A stretch of DNA of 64,000 nt from Pseudomonas sp. Root71 (lineage in GTDB: Bacteria > Pseudomonadota > Gammaproteobacteria > Pseudomonadales > Pseudomonadaceae), in assembly GCF_001429045.1 (NCBI RefSeq), contig NZ_LMHY01000027.1:1-64000 (forward strand), read 5' to 3'. Positions 18,502 through 26,313 of this stretch are shown here, piece by piece; position 1 is the first letter of the stretch, and every line of letters begins with the position of its first letter. The position numbers and the translations under genes are program-made. Under the pieces are notes generated by a model. It searched no databases. It had not been told where the DNA came from and saw nothing but the letters and a program-made list of their open reading frames with translations.

Positions 18502-19515
18502 ATGAAAGCCATTGCCTACTACGCCTCGTTGCCGATCAGTGACGACCAGGCGCTGCAAGACATCGAACTGCCGGAGCCGGTCGCCGGCCCCCGCGACTTG
18601 CTGGTGGAAGTCAAGGCCATCTCGGTCAACCCGGTGGACACCAAGGTGCGCCAGAACGTCCAGCCTGAGGGCGGCGCGGCCAAGGTGCTGGGTTGGGACG
18701 TGGCCGGTGTGGTCAAGGCCGTGGGCAGTGAAGTGACGCTGTTCAAGGTCGGCGACAAGGTGTTCTACGCCGGCTCCATCGCCCGTGCGGGCGGCAACAG
18801 CGAGTTGCATGTGGTGGACGAGCGCATCGTCGGCCACATGCCGAAGACCCTCGGATTCGCCGAAGCCGCTGCCCTGCCGCTCACCGCGATCACTGCCTGG
18901 GAACTGTTGTTCGAGCGCTTGCAGGTAGCCGAAGGCAAAACCGATGAAGGCCAGAGCCTGTTGATCGTCGGCGCGGCGGGTGGCGTGGGCTCGATTCTTA
19001 CGCAACTGGCTCACCAACTGACGGCCCTGAAAGTCATCGGCAGCGCTTCGCGTGCGCAAACCCAAAGCTGGGTAAAAGAGCTGGGCGCCGACCTGGTGAT
19101 CGACCACAGCCAGCCACTGAGCGAAGCACTCAAGCATGCCGGTGTGGATCAGGTCACCCACGTCGCCAGCCTGACGCAAACCGACCATCACCTGGACCAA
19201 CTGATCGAGGCTCTGGCACCCCAAGGCAAACTGGCGCTGATCGATGATCCCAAGTCGCTGGACGTGACCAAGCTCAAGCGCAAGAGCCTGTCACTGCACT
19301 GGGAGTTCATGTACACCCGTTCGCTGTTTGAAACCGCGGACATGATCGAGCAGCACAACCTGCTCAATCGCGTCGCCGGGTTGATCGATGCCGGGACATT
19401 GAAAACCACGGTTGGCGAACACTTCGGGACGATCAACGCGGCCAATCTGCGCCGGGCCCATGCCCTGCTGGAAAGCGGCAAGGCCAAAGGCAAGATTGTG
19501 CTGGAAGGATTCTGA
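18502..19515 (+). CDS. zinc-type alcohol dehydrogenase family protein (quinone oxidoreductase-like MDR)
   Basis: A 337-residue medium-chain dehydrogenase/reductase. The N-terminal GroES-like domain carries DLLVEVKAISVNPVDTKVR, and the Rossmann fold has the NADP-binding IVGAAGGVGSILTQLA. The size and pattern fit the zinc-binding alcohol dehydrogenase subfamily that acts like NADPH:quinone reductase; classical catalytic zinc ligands are not evident. The start has CGGAG 6 nt upstream. It is divergent from its likely LysR regulator and ends before a strong hairpin. Confidence 0.87.
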   Translation: MKAIAYYASLPISDDQALQDIELPEPVAGPRDLLVEVKAISVNPVDTKVRQNVQPEGGAAKVLGWDVAGVVKAVGSEVTLFKVGDKVFYAGSIARAGGNSELHVVDERIVGHMPKTLGFAEAAALPLTAITAWELLFERLQVAEGKTDEGQSLLIVGAAGGVGSILTQLAHQLTALKVIGSASRAQTQSWVKELGADLVIDHSQPLSEALKHAGVDQVTHVASLTQTDHHLDQLIEALAPQGKLALIDDPKSLDVTKLKRKSLSLHWEFMYTRSLFETADMIEQHNLLNRVAGLIDAGTLKTTVGEHFGTINAANLRRAHALLESGKAKGKIVLEGF

Positions 19516-19562
19516 AGCGCTGAAAAAAACCACCGCTGATTTCATCGCTTTCCGCTGTTTTC

Positions 19563-19592
19563 CGCCTGCGACCGGGCAATCCCGGTCGCAGG
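19563..19592. terminator. perfect 13-bp hairpin after the dehydrogenase
   Basis: GCCTGCGACCGGG, a CAAT loop and the exact complement. No U tract follows immediately (a T8 run comes about 31 bp later), so it may act with that run or as an mRNA 3' stabiliser. Confidence 0.65.
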
Positions 19593-19664
19593 CAGCCTCT
19601 GTGGCCCCCTCGAAAAAGCCGCGTTTTTTTTAGTTACAAACCGTCAGTCAGACAGTTGATCCTT

Positions 19665-19678
19665 GTCACAATGGTGAC
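19665..19678. promoter_or_regulatory. palindrome upstream of the 57-aa gene
   Basis: GTCAC-AATG-GTGAC, a 5-bp inverted repeat 75 bp before the ATG at 19753, with TATACG and TACAAT hexamers just downstream. It is a possible operator/promoter. Confidence 0.4.
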
Positions 19679-19752
19679 CGTATACGGGACTACAATCGAA
19701 TCTCCTGCGAGGCATTCTTTTACGAGACATCTTTTGCGAGAGGAGTTCGGCT

Positions 19753-19926
19753 ATGAAGATCCTGATAAAAGAACTGGCAAAATCCCAATGGCAAGTTCGC
19801 TTAGACCAACATGCTGTGACGTTCCGCAGCGAAGCAGAAGCGCGCGCTTTCACGCGCACCCTTGAAGCCCGCATCCAGGCCCCTCACCAGATTCCCGTCC
19901 TCCTTGCGCAGCGTGCAGCCGGCTGA
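19753..19926 (+). CDS. small conserved-looking protein, 57 aa
   Basis: A 57-residue ORF starting MKILIKELAKSQWQVRLDQH with AGGAG 7 nt upstream. It is basic and lacks cysteines, a signal peptide or membrane segments. The centre (VTFRSEAEARAFTRTLEAR) looks like a single amphipathic helix after two short strands, the layout of a tiny alpha/beta domain. I believe similar small proteins occur across pseudomonads, but I cannot name a family. It ends 8 bp before the convergent MFS gene. Codon use is strongly GC3-biased like real genes here. Confidence 0.72.
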   Translation: MKILIKELAKSQWQVRLDQHAVTFRSEAEARAFTRTLEARIQAPHQIPVLLAQRAAG

Positions 19927-19934
19927 CTCCGGCC

Positions 19935-21131
19935 TCAAACCTGGGCTTGCGCCAACGCCCGGGCATTTTGCAAACGCCGGGTGAGCACCGCTGCGCTCAC
20001 CACCAGAATTCCACACAGGCTGATGACCATGGCCATGGGCACGGCACTGCCGTCGTGCAGCACGCCCACCAGTGCGGAGGCGCCGGCAGCCACGCTGAAT
20101 TGCAGGCAACCGAGCAGCGCCGACGCGCTGCCGGCCCGTGCGCCCTGCCCGTTCATCGCACAGGCCGAGGCGTTGGGCAGGATGCAGCCGAGGCTGGCAA
20201 TGCAGACGAACAACGGGAGCAACACCGGCCACAGTTGAGCGGTGTGCAGGGAGCTGATCGCGAACAGCGTCAGTCCGGCCGCCAGGTAAACCCACACGGC
20301 GCGCGCCAGCAAAAACGCCGGACCACGTTTGGCCAGCAAGCGGGCGTTGACCTGCGCCACCAGAATGAAGCCCGCCGCATTGATGCCGAACAGCCAGCCG
20401 AAATGTTCCGCCGGGACGCCATAGAGTTTGATGAACACGAACGGTGAACCGGCGATGTAGGCAAACATCCCGGCGATGGCGATGCCCCCGGTCAGGGCAT
20501 GGCCAAGAAATATCGGGTCAGCCAACAACCGGCCGTACTGACGCAGCGCACCCGACAACGGTTGACGCGGCATGTGGGCCGGCATGCTTTCCGGCAATCC
20601 CGTCGCAACCGCCAGCCCCGCCAGCGCACTGAAACCGGTCAAGGCCAGGAAGATCGACTGCCAGCCTGTGGTGTTGACCAACAACCCACCCAGCAATGGC
20701 GCGAGGATGGGGGCAAGCCCCATCACCAGCATCAGCTGCGAAAAGACTTTCGCCGACCCTACCGCATCACACTTGTCGCTGACCACCGCCCGGGATATCA
20801 CCATCCCCGCGCAGCCGCCCAACGCCTGGATGAAACGCGCGCCGATCAGCCATTCCAGGCTTGGTGCAAAGGCACACGCCACGGATGCAGCGGTGAACAG
20901 GCCGACACCGATGAGCAACGGAATGCGTCGCCCGAAACGATCCGCCACCGGGCCATAGGCCAACTGACCGATGGACAAGCCGAGGAAGTACACCGCCAAC
21001 GTCATCTGAACGTGATTTTCGTCCGTCCCGAAAGCCTGGGCCATGGCCGGGAAGGCCGGAAGGTAGAAATCGATCGCCAGCGGACCGAAAGCGCTCAAGG
21101 CGCCGAGAATCAGAATGGTACGAAAGTTCAT
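19935..21131 (-). CDS. Bcr/CflA-family multidrug efflux MFS transporter
   Basis: A 398-residue inner-membrane protein with 12 predicted transmembrane segments. The N-terminus FGPLAIDFYLPAFPAMAQAF is characteristic of the Bcr/CflA drug:proton antiporters, and the loop 2-3 motif GPVADRFGRRIPLLIG is the MFS signature. It is expected to export drugs, sulphonamides or other small molecules; the substrate is unknown. The start ATG is 90 bp from copZ and in the same direction, so read-through from copZ is possible. Confidence 0.92.
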   Translation of the reverse strand: MNFRTILILGALSAFGPLAIDFYLPAFPAMAQAFGTDENHVQMTLAVYFLGLSIGQLAYGPVADRFGRRIPLLIGVGLFTAASVACAFAPSLEWLIGARFIQALGGCAGMVISRAVVSDKCDAVGSAKVFSQLMLVMGLAPILAPLLGGLLVNTTGWQSIFLALTGFSALAGLAVATGLPESMPAHMPRQPLSGALRQYGRLLADPIFLGHALTGGIAIAGMFAYIAGSPFVFIKLYGVPAEHFGWLFGINAAGFILVAQVNARLLAKRGPAFLLARAVWVYLAAGLTLFAISSLHTAQLWPVLLPLFVCIASLGCILPNASACAMNGQGARAGSASALLGCLQFSVAAGASALVGVLHDGSAVPMAMVISLCGILVVSAAVLTRRLQNARALAQAQV

Positions 21132-21221
21132 CAGGCATCCAGTGGGGCAGAAGTCGGCAGCCCGACAGTCTAGCCGCGCATGGACGCCTTGAACATTCCG
21201 GTAGCTCGCTAACTATCAAAT

Positions 21222-21419
21222 TCAGGCCAGTTTGACGCCGTAACCCTCTTCACTGATCGCCTCGATCACCTGTTCGGCGGTCAGCGCACTTTCGACACCG
21301 ACCTCCCTGGCCGCCAGATCGACCCGCACACTGGCCGCAGGGTCTTTAGCCTGGACTGCCTGGGTAATGGCCTTGACGCAGTGACCACAAGACATGCCTT
21401 CAACGTTGAACACTTGCAT
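21222..21419 (-). CDS. copZ: copper chaperone (heavy-metal-associated domain)
   Basis: A 65-residue single HMA domain with the metal-binding loop GMSCGHCVK (CxxC) and the expected beta-alpha-beta-beta-alpha-beta length. It would bind Cu(I) in the cytoplasm and pass it to CopA or CueR. AGGAG lies upstream of its ATG. A CueR-type operator (21459-21481) immediately precedes it, so it belongs to the copper regulon with copA and cueR. Confidence 0.93.
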   Translation of the reverse strand: MQVFNVEGMSCGHCVKAITQAVQAKDPAASVRVDLAAREVGVESALTAEQVIEAISEEGYGVKLA

Positions 21420-21449
21420 GGGATGACTCCTTTTCCGAGGGTTGAGCCC

Positions 21450-21481
21450 AGTTTCGAGCTTGCCACCATGGCAAGGTCAAG
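21450..21481 (-). promoter_or_regulatory. CueR-type promoter of copZ
   Basis: On the minus strand TTGACC (21480-21475) runs into the operator ACCTTGCCATGGTGGCAAG (21477-21459), with a weak -10 (GAAACT) after a 19-bp spacer. This is the CueR arrangement and matches the site before copA. Confidence 0.85.
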
Positions 21482-21567
21482 TTCTGAAGTTAGCTGCCGG
21501 GCTGGCAATCGGCGCGACGCTCGGCCAAGCTGCGTCCATCAATGACTCGAACTCAGGAGATTCAGCC

Positions 21568-21948
21568 ATGCGCTGGTCAGTTTTCAGCCTGTTTGGCTTT
21601 CTCAGCCTTTTCGCCGCCGTGCCTTCGGTCAATGCCGCTCAGGATTATGGCGTGCTGATCATTTCCCGCGAGCGCCTGGAAGTCGCGACCAGCTGCGAGA
21701 TCGGTGTGTACATCCAGGATCAACTGGCGGCACGACTGTTTCAGGAACAGAGCACCTCGTTCAACCTGCCGCCGGGCATCGTCTCGCTGCGCCTCAAGTT
21801 GCTTCCGGGTCAGATGCCGGGTTGCAATCCGGGCATGCTCGCTCCGGGCTCACAGGATATCCAGCTCAAGGCCGGGGATGTGCTCAAGTACCGGATCGCG
21901 ATGACGCAGGAAGGGATGTACCTCAAGCGCACCGGTCTCGGCTACTGA
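21568..21948 (+). CDS. secreted protein of unknown function inside the copper divergon
   Basis: A 126-residue protein with a Sec signal peptide (WSVFSLFGFLSLFAAVPSVN, cleavage near NAA-QD). The mature part has exactly two cysteines (ATSCEIG, MPGCNPG), suggesting one disulphide, and is beta-rich. No metal-binding motif is evident. AGGAGA 7 nt before ATG 21568 supports this start over an ORF extension to 21442. It lies between copZ and copA and is transcribed toward copA, so it may be read with copper genes, but the CueR site to its left faces the other way. I do not recognise the family. Confidence 0.8.
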   Translation: MRWSVFSLFGFLSLFAAVPSVNAAQDYGVLIISRERLEVATSCEIGVYIQDQLAARLFQEQSTSFNLPPGIVSLRLKLLPGQMPGCNPGMLAPGSQDIQLKAGDVLKYRIAMTQEGMYLKRTGLGY

Positions 21949-21975
21949 GCGGCGGCTTGATCTGAATCATGGCAC

Positions 21976-22006
21976 TTGACCTTGCCAGCATGGCAAGGTT
22001 GATCCT
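21976..22006 (+). promoter_or_regulatory. CueR-type promoter of copA
   Basis: TTGACC (21976-21981), a 19-bp spacer containing the operator ACCTTGCCAGCATGGCAAGG and the hexamer GATCCT (22001-22006). The over-long spacer and the CCTTGCC...GGCAAGG palindrome are diagnostic of CueR-activated promoters. Confidence 0.9.
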
Positions 22007-22035
22007 GTGGTCATCTACTACAGGGAGTGCGACCG

Positions 22036-24429
22036 ATGTCCGAATCCACCACGTTCGACCTGCCGATTGCCGGCATGACCTGCGCCAGCTGCGCCGGGCG
22101 GGTCGAGCGCGCCTTGAGCAAAGTCATTGGCGCCAGTGCCGTCAGCGTCAACCTCGCCACTGAGCAGGCGCGGGTCCAGGCACCCAGCGACAGCTTGCCG
22201 GCCCTGATGGATGCCGTGGCCAAGGCCGGCTACAGCGTGCCGCAACAGAGCCTGGAACTGAGCATCGACGGCATGACCTGCGCGTCCTGCGTCGGTCGGG
22301 TCGAACGTGCGCTGGGCAAGGTGGCCGGTGTGAAAAGCGTCAGCGTCAACCTGGCCAACGAACGCGCCCACCTTGAACTGCTCGGCCAGGTCGATCCGCA
22401 GACCTTGATCGCCGCTGTGACAAAGGCTGGCTACAGCGCCAGCATCTGGGAAGCCGAACACCCGCCAACCGACAATCAGCAACAGCGCCTGCACCGCGAA
22501 CGCCTGGCCTTGATCATCGCCTTTGCCCTCGCCTTGCCACTGGTATTGCCGATGCTGCTGCAGCCATTCGGTGTGCACTGGATGCTCCCGGCCTGGGCGC
22601 AATTCGCCTTGGCCACGCCGGTGCAATTTATCTTCGGTGCGCGGTTCTACGTCGCCGCCTGGAAAGCCGTGCGTGCCGGAGCCGGCAACATGGACCTGCT
22701 GGTGGCCCTGGGTACCAGCGCCGGTTATGGCTTGAGCCTGTACGAATGGGCCACCGCCGCCGGGCGCATGCCGCATCTTTATTTCGAAGCCTCGGCGGTG
22801 GTGATTGCCCTGGTGCTGCTGGGCAAGTACCTGGAAAGCCGCGCCAAGCGCCAGACCGCCAGCGCCATCCGAGCCCTCGAAGCCTTGCGCCCGGAACGGG
22901 CGATCCGGGTGACCGATGGCCACGAGCAAGACGTCGCCATCAGTGCCCTGCGCCTCAATGACCTGGTGATGGTCAAACCCGGCGAACGCTTCCCGGTGGA
23001 CGGCGAAGTAGTTGAAGGCCAGAGCCACGCCGATGAGGCCCTGATCAGCGGCGAGAGCCTGCCGGTGCCCAAGCAGCCCGGCGACAAAGTCACCGGTGGC
23101 GCGATCAACGGTGAAGGCCGGTTGCTGGTGCGCACCCAGGCCCTCGGTGCGGAAACCGTACTGGCGCGGATCATCCGTCTGGTGGAAGACGCCCAGGCCG
23201 CAAAAGCGCCGATCCAGAAACTGGTGGATAAAGTCAGCCAGGTATTCGTGCCCACCGTGCTGCTGATTGCCCTGGCCACCCTGATCGGCTGGTGGCTGTA
23301 CGGCGCGCCGATGGAGACCGCGCTGATCAATGCCGTGGCGGTGCTGGTGATCGCCTGCCCGTGCGCCCTGGGCCTGGCCACGCCGACGGCGATCATGGCG
23401 GGAACCGGCGTGGCGGCGCGCCACGGGATTCTGATCAAAGATGCCGAAGCACTGGAGCGTGCCCATGAAGTCAGCGCGGTGGTGTTCGACAAGACCGGCA
23501 CCCTGACCTCCGGCGCCCCGCGCATTGCTCATCTGAATGCCATCGACGGGAATGAGGCGAGCCTGCTGCAATTGGCCGGCGCCCTGCAACGCGGCAGTGA
23601 GCACCCGCTGGCCAAGGCTGTTCTGGATGCCTGTACCGAGCGTGGATTGAAGGTGACCGATGTCAGCGACAGCCAGTCCCTGACCGGTCGTGGTATCGCC
23701 GGCAACCTCGATGGGCGTCGCCTGGCGCTGGGCAATCGGCGCCTGCTGGAAGACAGCGGCTTGCATGCAGGGCCATTGGCTGATTCGGCGACCGCGTGGG
23801 AAAGCGAAGGCCGGACCTTGTCCTGGCTGATCGAACAATCCCCCGAACCACAGGTGCTGGGCCTGTTCGCCTTCGGTGACACCCTCAAGCCCGGCGCGCT
23901 GCAAGCGGTGCAACAACTGAATGCACGGAACATCAGCAGCCACCTGCTGACCGGCGACAATCGAGGCAGCGCCAAGGCCGTCGCCGAGGCGCTGGGCATC
24001 CAGGATGTGCATGCCGAAGTGCTGCCGGCAGACAAAGCCGCCACAGTCGCCGCGCTGAAACAAACCGGCGTGGTGGCAATGGTCGGCGACGGCATCAACG
24101 ACGCCCCGGCACTGGCCGCGGCCGACATCGGCATCGCCATGGGGGGTGGCACCGACGTCGCCATGCACGCGGCCGGCATCACCCTGATGCGCGGCGATCC
24201 GCGACTGGTGCCGGCCGCATTGGAGATCAGCCGCAAGACCTACGCCAAGATCCGGCAGAACCTGTTCTGGGCCTTCGTCTATAACCTGATCGGCATTCCG
24301 CTGGCGGCGTTCGGCTTCCTCAATCCAGTGCTGGCCGGTGCGGCCATGGCGTTGTCGAGCGTCAGCGTGGTGAGCAATGCGCTACTGTTGAAAACCTGGA
24401 AACCCAAGGACCTGGAGGACAACCGATGA
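22036..24429 (+). CDS. copA: copper-exporting P1B-type ATPase
   Basis: A 797-residue P-type ATPase. Two N-terminal HMA domains carry GMTCASCAGR and GMTCASCVGR. The translocation helix has the CPC motif (IACPCALGLATPTA), the phosphorylation site is DKTGTLT, and GDGIND and HP (SEHPLAKA) motifs are present. It pumps Cu(I) from cytoplasm to periplasm. ATG 22036, with AGGGAG 8 nt upstream, is preferred over GTG 22027. It overlaps cueR by ATGA, so the regulator is translationally coupled to the pump it controls. Confidence 0.97.
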   Translation: MSESTTFDLPIAGMTCASCAGRVERALSKVIGASAVSVNLATEQARVQAPSDSLPALMDAVAKAGYSVPQQSLELSIDGMTCASCVGRVERALGKVAGVKSVSVNLANERAHLELLGQVDPQTLIAAVTKAGYSASIWEAEHPPTDNQQQRLHRERLALIIAFALALPLVLPMLLQPFGVHWMLPAWAQFALATPVQFIFGARFYVAAWKAVRAGAGNMDLLVALGTSAGYGLSLYEWATAAGRMPHLYFEASAVVIALVLLGKYLESRAKRQTASAIRALEALRPERAIRVTDGHEQDVAISALRLNDLVMVKPGERFPVDGEVVEGQSHADEALISGESLPVPKQPGDKVTGGAINGEGRLLVRTQALGAETVLARIIRLVEDAQAAKAPIQKLVDKVSQVFVPTVLLIALATLIGWWLYGAPMETALINAVAVLVIACPCALGLATPTAIMAGTGVAARHGILIKDAEALERAHEVSAVVFDKTGTLTSGAPRIAHLNAIDGNEASLLQLAGALQRGSEHPLAKAVLDACTERGLKVTDVSDSQSLTGRGIAGNLDGRRLALGNRRLLEDSGLHAGPLADSATAWESEGRTLSWLIEQSPEPQVLGLFAFGDTLKPGALQAVQQLNARNISSHLLTGDNRGSAKAVAEALGIQDVHAEVLPADKAATVAALKQTGVVAMVGDGINDAPALAAADIGIAMGGGTDVAMHAAGITLMRGDPRLVPAALEISRKTYAKIRQNLFWAFVYNLIGIPLAAFGFLNPVLAGAAMALSSVSVVSNALLLKTWKPKDLEDNR

Positions 24430-24824
24430 ACATCGGCCAAGCGGCCCGCCTCAGCGGCCTGAGTGCAAAGATGATCCGTTATTACGAATCCATCGGCCTG
24501 CTCAAGGCAGCCCATCGCACCGACAGCGGCTACCGGGTATACGGCGATGACGACCTGCACACCCTGGCGTTCATCAAGCGCTCGCGGGACCTGGGGTTTT
24601 CCCTTGAAGAAGTCGGCAAGTTGCTGACCCTCTGGCAAGACCGCCAGCGCGCCAGCGCCGATGTGAAAGCGTTGGCCCGCCAGCACATCGACGAGTTGAA
24701 CCAGAAGATCCGCGAGTTGGGCCAGTTGCGCGACACCTTGCAGGACCTGGTCGAGCACTGCCATGGCGATCATCGGCCGGATTGCCCGATTCTGAAGAAT
24801 CTGGAGTCGGGGTGTTGCCCCTGA
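24426..24824 (+). CDS. cueR: Cu(I)-responsive MerR regulator CueR
   Basis: A 132-residue MerR protein. The HTH is MNIGQAARLSGLSAKMIRYY, followed by a dimerisation helix. The C-terminal metal loop has HCHGDHRPDCPIL, giving the two-cysteine CueR pattern seven residues apart, with an extra CC near the end. It activates copA and copZ by binding the two operators seen at 21459-21481 and 21976-22001. The start overlaps the copA stop (ATGA). Confidence 0.95.
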   Translation: MNIGQAARLSGLSAKMIRYYESIGLLKAAHRTDSGYRVYGDDDLHTLAFIKRSRDLGFSLEEVGKLLTLWQDRQRASADVKALARQHIDELNQKIRELGQLRDTLQDLVEHCHGDHRPDCPILKNLESGCCP

Positions 24825-24837
24825 AATAGGCCTATAG

Positions 24838-24915
24838 GTAGGAGCTGCCGAAGGCTGCGATCTTTTGATCTTAAAAAATCTGGATCAAAAGATCGCAGCC
24901 TTCGGCAGCTCCTAC
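24838..24915. repeat. long inverted repeat (GTAGGAGCTGCCGAAGG family), copy 1
   Basis: A perfect 33-bp stem with a 12-nt AT-rich loop, located between the convergent cueR and RIO kinase genes. The same arms occur at 29719, 55797 and 61770. Confidence 0.93.
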
Positions 24916-24940
24916 AAGGGATTGCCAGTTGGGCACAAAA

Positions 24941-24965
24941 AACCCGGCCGAAGCCGGGTTTTTCT
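24941..24965. terminator. bidirectional terminator
   Basis: An 8-bp stem AACCCGGC with a CGAA loop, an A-run to the left and a T-run to the right. It serves the RIO kinase gene on the minus strand and cueR on the plus strand. Confidence 0.88.
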
Positions 24966-24973
24966 TTAACCGA

Positions 24974-25867
24974 TCACTGCATCCATGGCGGAGGCGGTTC
25001 TTCGGTCTTGCCCGGCGGAGCATCGTCCGCCGCGCGTACGGCTTGCTTGCGCTCTTCATCCAGGCGCGCGGCCTCGATCTCGCGCATGATGCCGCCCACG
25101 TCGGCCAGCTCTTGCGTTTCGGCGAACTCGCCGGTCAGGACACTGGCCGGGTGCAAGGTGCCGGCCTCGTACAAGGCCCACATTTCCTTGGCGTACCTGG
25201 TCTTCTTCAACTCCGGCGCAAACCGCCCGAAGTAGGACGCCATGTTGCCCACATCCCGCTCCAGCATGCTGAACGCGTGGTTGTTGCCCGCCGCGTCAAC
25301 CGCCTGCGGCAGGTCGATGATCACCGGGCCAGTCGGCGTCAGCAGCACGTTGAACTCGGACAGGTCGCCGTGCACCAGACCGGTACACAGCATCAGCACG
25401 ATCTGGGAAATCAGATACGCGTGATATTCGCGGGCCTGATCCGGCTCCAGCACCACATCGTTCAGACGCGGCGCGGCATCACCATACTCGTCGGCCACCA
25501 GCTCCATGAGCAGCACGCCTTCGAGAAAGTCGAACGGCTTGGGCACCCGCACACCGGCATTGGCCAGACGGAACAGCGCCGCCACTTCGGCGTTCTGCCA
25601 GGCGTCCTCGGTTTCCTTGCGGCCAAACTTGGAGCCCTTGGCCATCGCACGGGCCTGACGGCTGTTGCGCACCTTGCGGCCTTCCTGGTACTCGGCCGCC
25701 TGACGGAAACTGCGTTTATTCGCCTCCTTGTAGACCTTCGCGCAACGCAACTCGTTGCCGCAGCGCACCACATAAACAGCTGCTTCTTTACCACTCATGA
25801 GTGGGCGCAGCACCTCGTCGACCAGACCGTCCTCGATCAGGGGTTCAATGCGTTTTGGAGTCTTCAT
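24974..25867 (-). CDS. RIO1-type serine kinase family protein
   Basis: A 297-residue RIO-family protein kinase. The P-loop region and kinase lysine lie in SGKEAAVYVVRCGNELRCAK, the catalytic loop is LVHGDLSEFNVLL and the metal-binding aspartate is in VIIDLPQAVD. A proline-rich tail (EEPPPPWMQ) ends the protein. RIO1 kinases act in ribosome maturation in eukaryotes; the bacterial members' role is unsettled. The gene also lies near cueR in P. aeruginosa (PA4778-PA4780 region). Confidence 0.88.
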   Translation of the reverse strand: MKTPKRIEPLIEDGLVDEVLRPLMSGKEAAVYVVRCGNELRCAKVYKEANKRSFRQAAEYQEGRKVRNSRQARAMAKGSKFGRKETEDAWQNAEVAALFRLANAGVRVPKPFDFLEGVLLMELVADEYGDAAPRLNDVVLEPDQAREYHAYLISQIVLMLCTGLVHGDLSEFNVLLTPTGPVIIDLPQAVDAAGNNHAFSMLERDVGNMASYFGRFAPELKKTRYAKEMWALYEAGTLHPASVLTGEFAETQELADVGGIMREIEAARLDEERKQAVRAADDAPPGKTEEPPPPWMQ

Positions 25868-26313
25868 CAGCTTTTATTGTGGGTCCTTTATTACCAAACA
25901 CGCGAAAGTCATTCGTTATACGGCAATCCACTCACGGGGGGGAGGGGTTGCCGACTTATGAACATTGCAGATGCACACAATGTACCGATTTCATCAGGTA
26001 AAACCGACGACCGCCATGGGTCGTTCCAGATCATAGCCGAGCCTGCGTCACTTGTTGTGCAGGGGCATTGAGGGCAATTGCGACAGAAGCTGACAACACA
26101 ACTCATGCCTTCCGTAGGATTTTTCCCAACAGACCTCAATTTCCTCCGACAACGGCCGAAGCCCTAAGTGACAAAGTGATTTGTCCGACAATCGCTCCCC
26201 CAACAATAGCGATGCCGCACTCAAGGATCCGGGTTGACCAAGAACGTTTACGGCTGCCAATAAACCGCGAGTCATCTGCACTGCGTGGGCCGACAAGAAA
26301 ATCTGGAGCGCGG
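25868..26313. promoter_or_regulatory. 446-bp region upstream of the chemoreceptor
   Basis: AT-richer than its surroundings. It contains a purine-rich G tract (25937-25947) and a 37-codon ORF (25958-26071) without a well-spaced ribosome-binding site. No FliA-type promoter match stands out. Confidence 0.4.

Noticed and set aside
22018..24168. 716-codon minus-strand ORF opposite copA
   Set aside because: Antisense shadow of copA, rich in His/Gln/Gly as expected of reversed GC-rich codons.
24929..26071. 380-codon plus-strand ORF opposite the RIO kinase
   Set aside because: Shadow of the kinase gene; the last 37 codons extend past it but lack a well-spaced ribosome-binding site.
26068..26313. 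Upstream extension of the chemoreceptor by 82 codons
   Set aside because: The added part lacks a signal anchor and would bury TM1. The ATG at 26314 has a proper ribosome-binding site.
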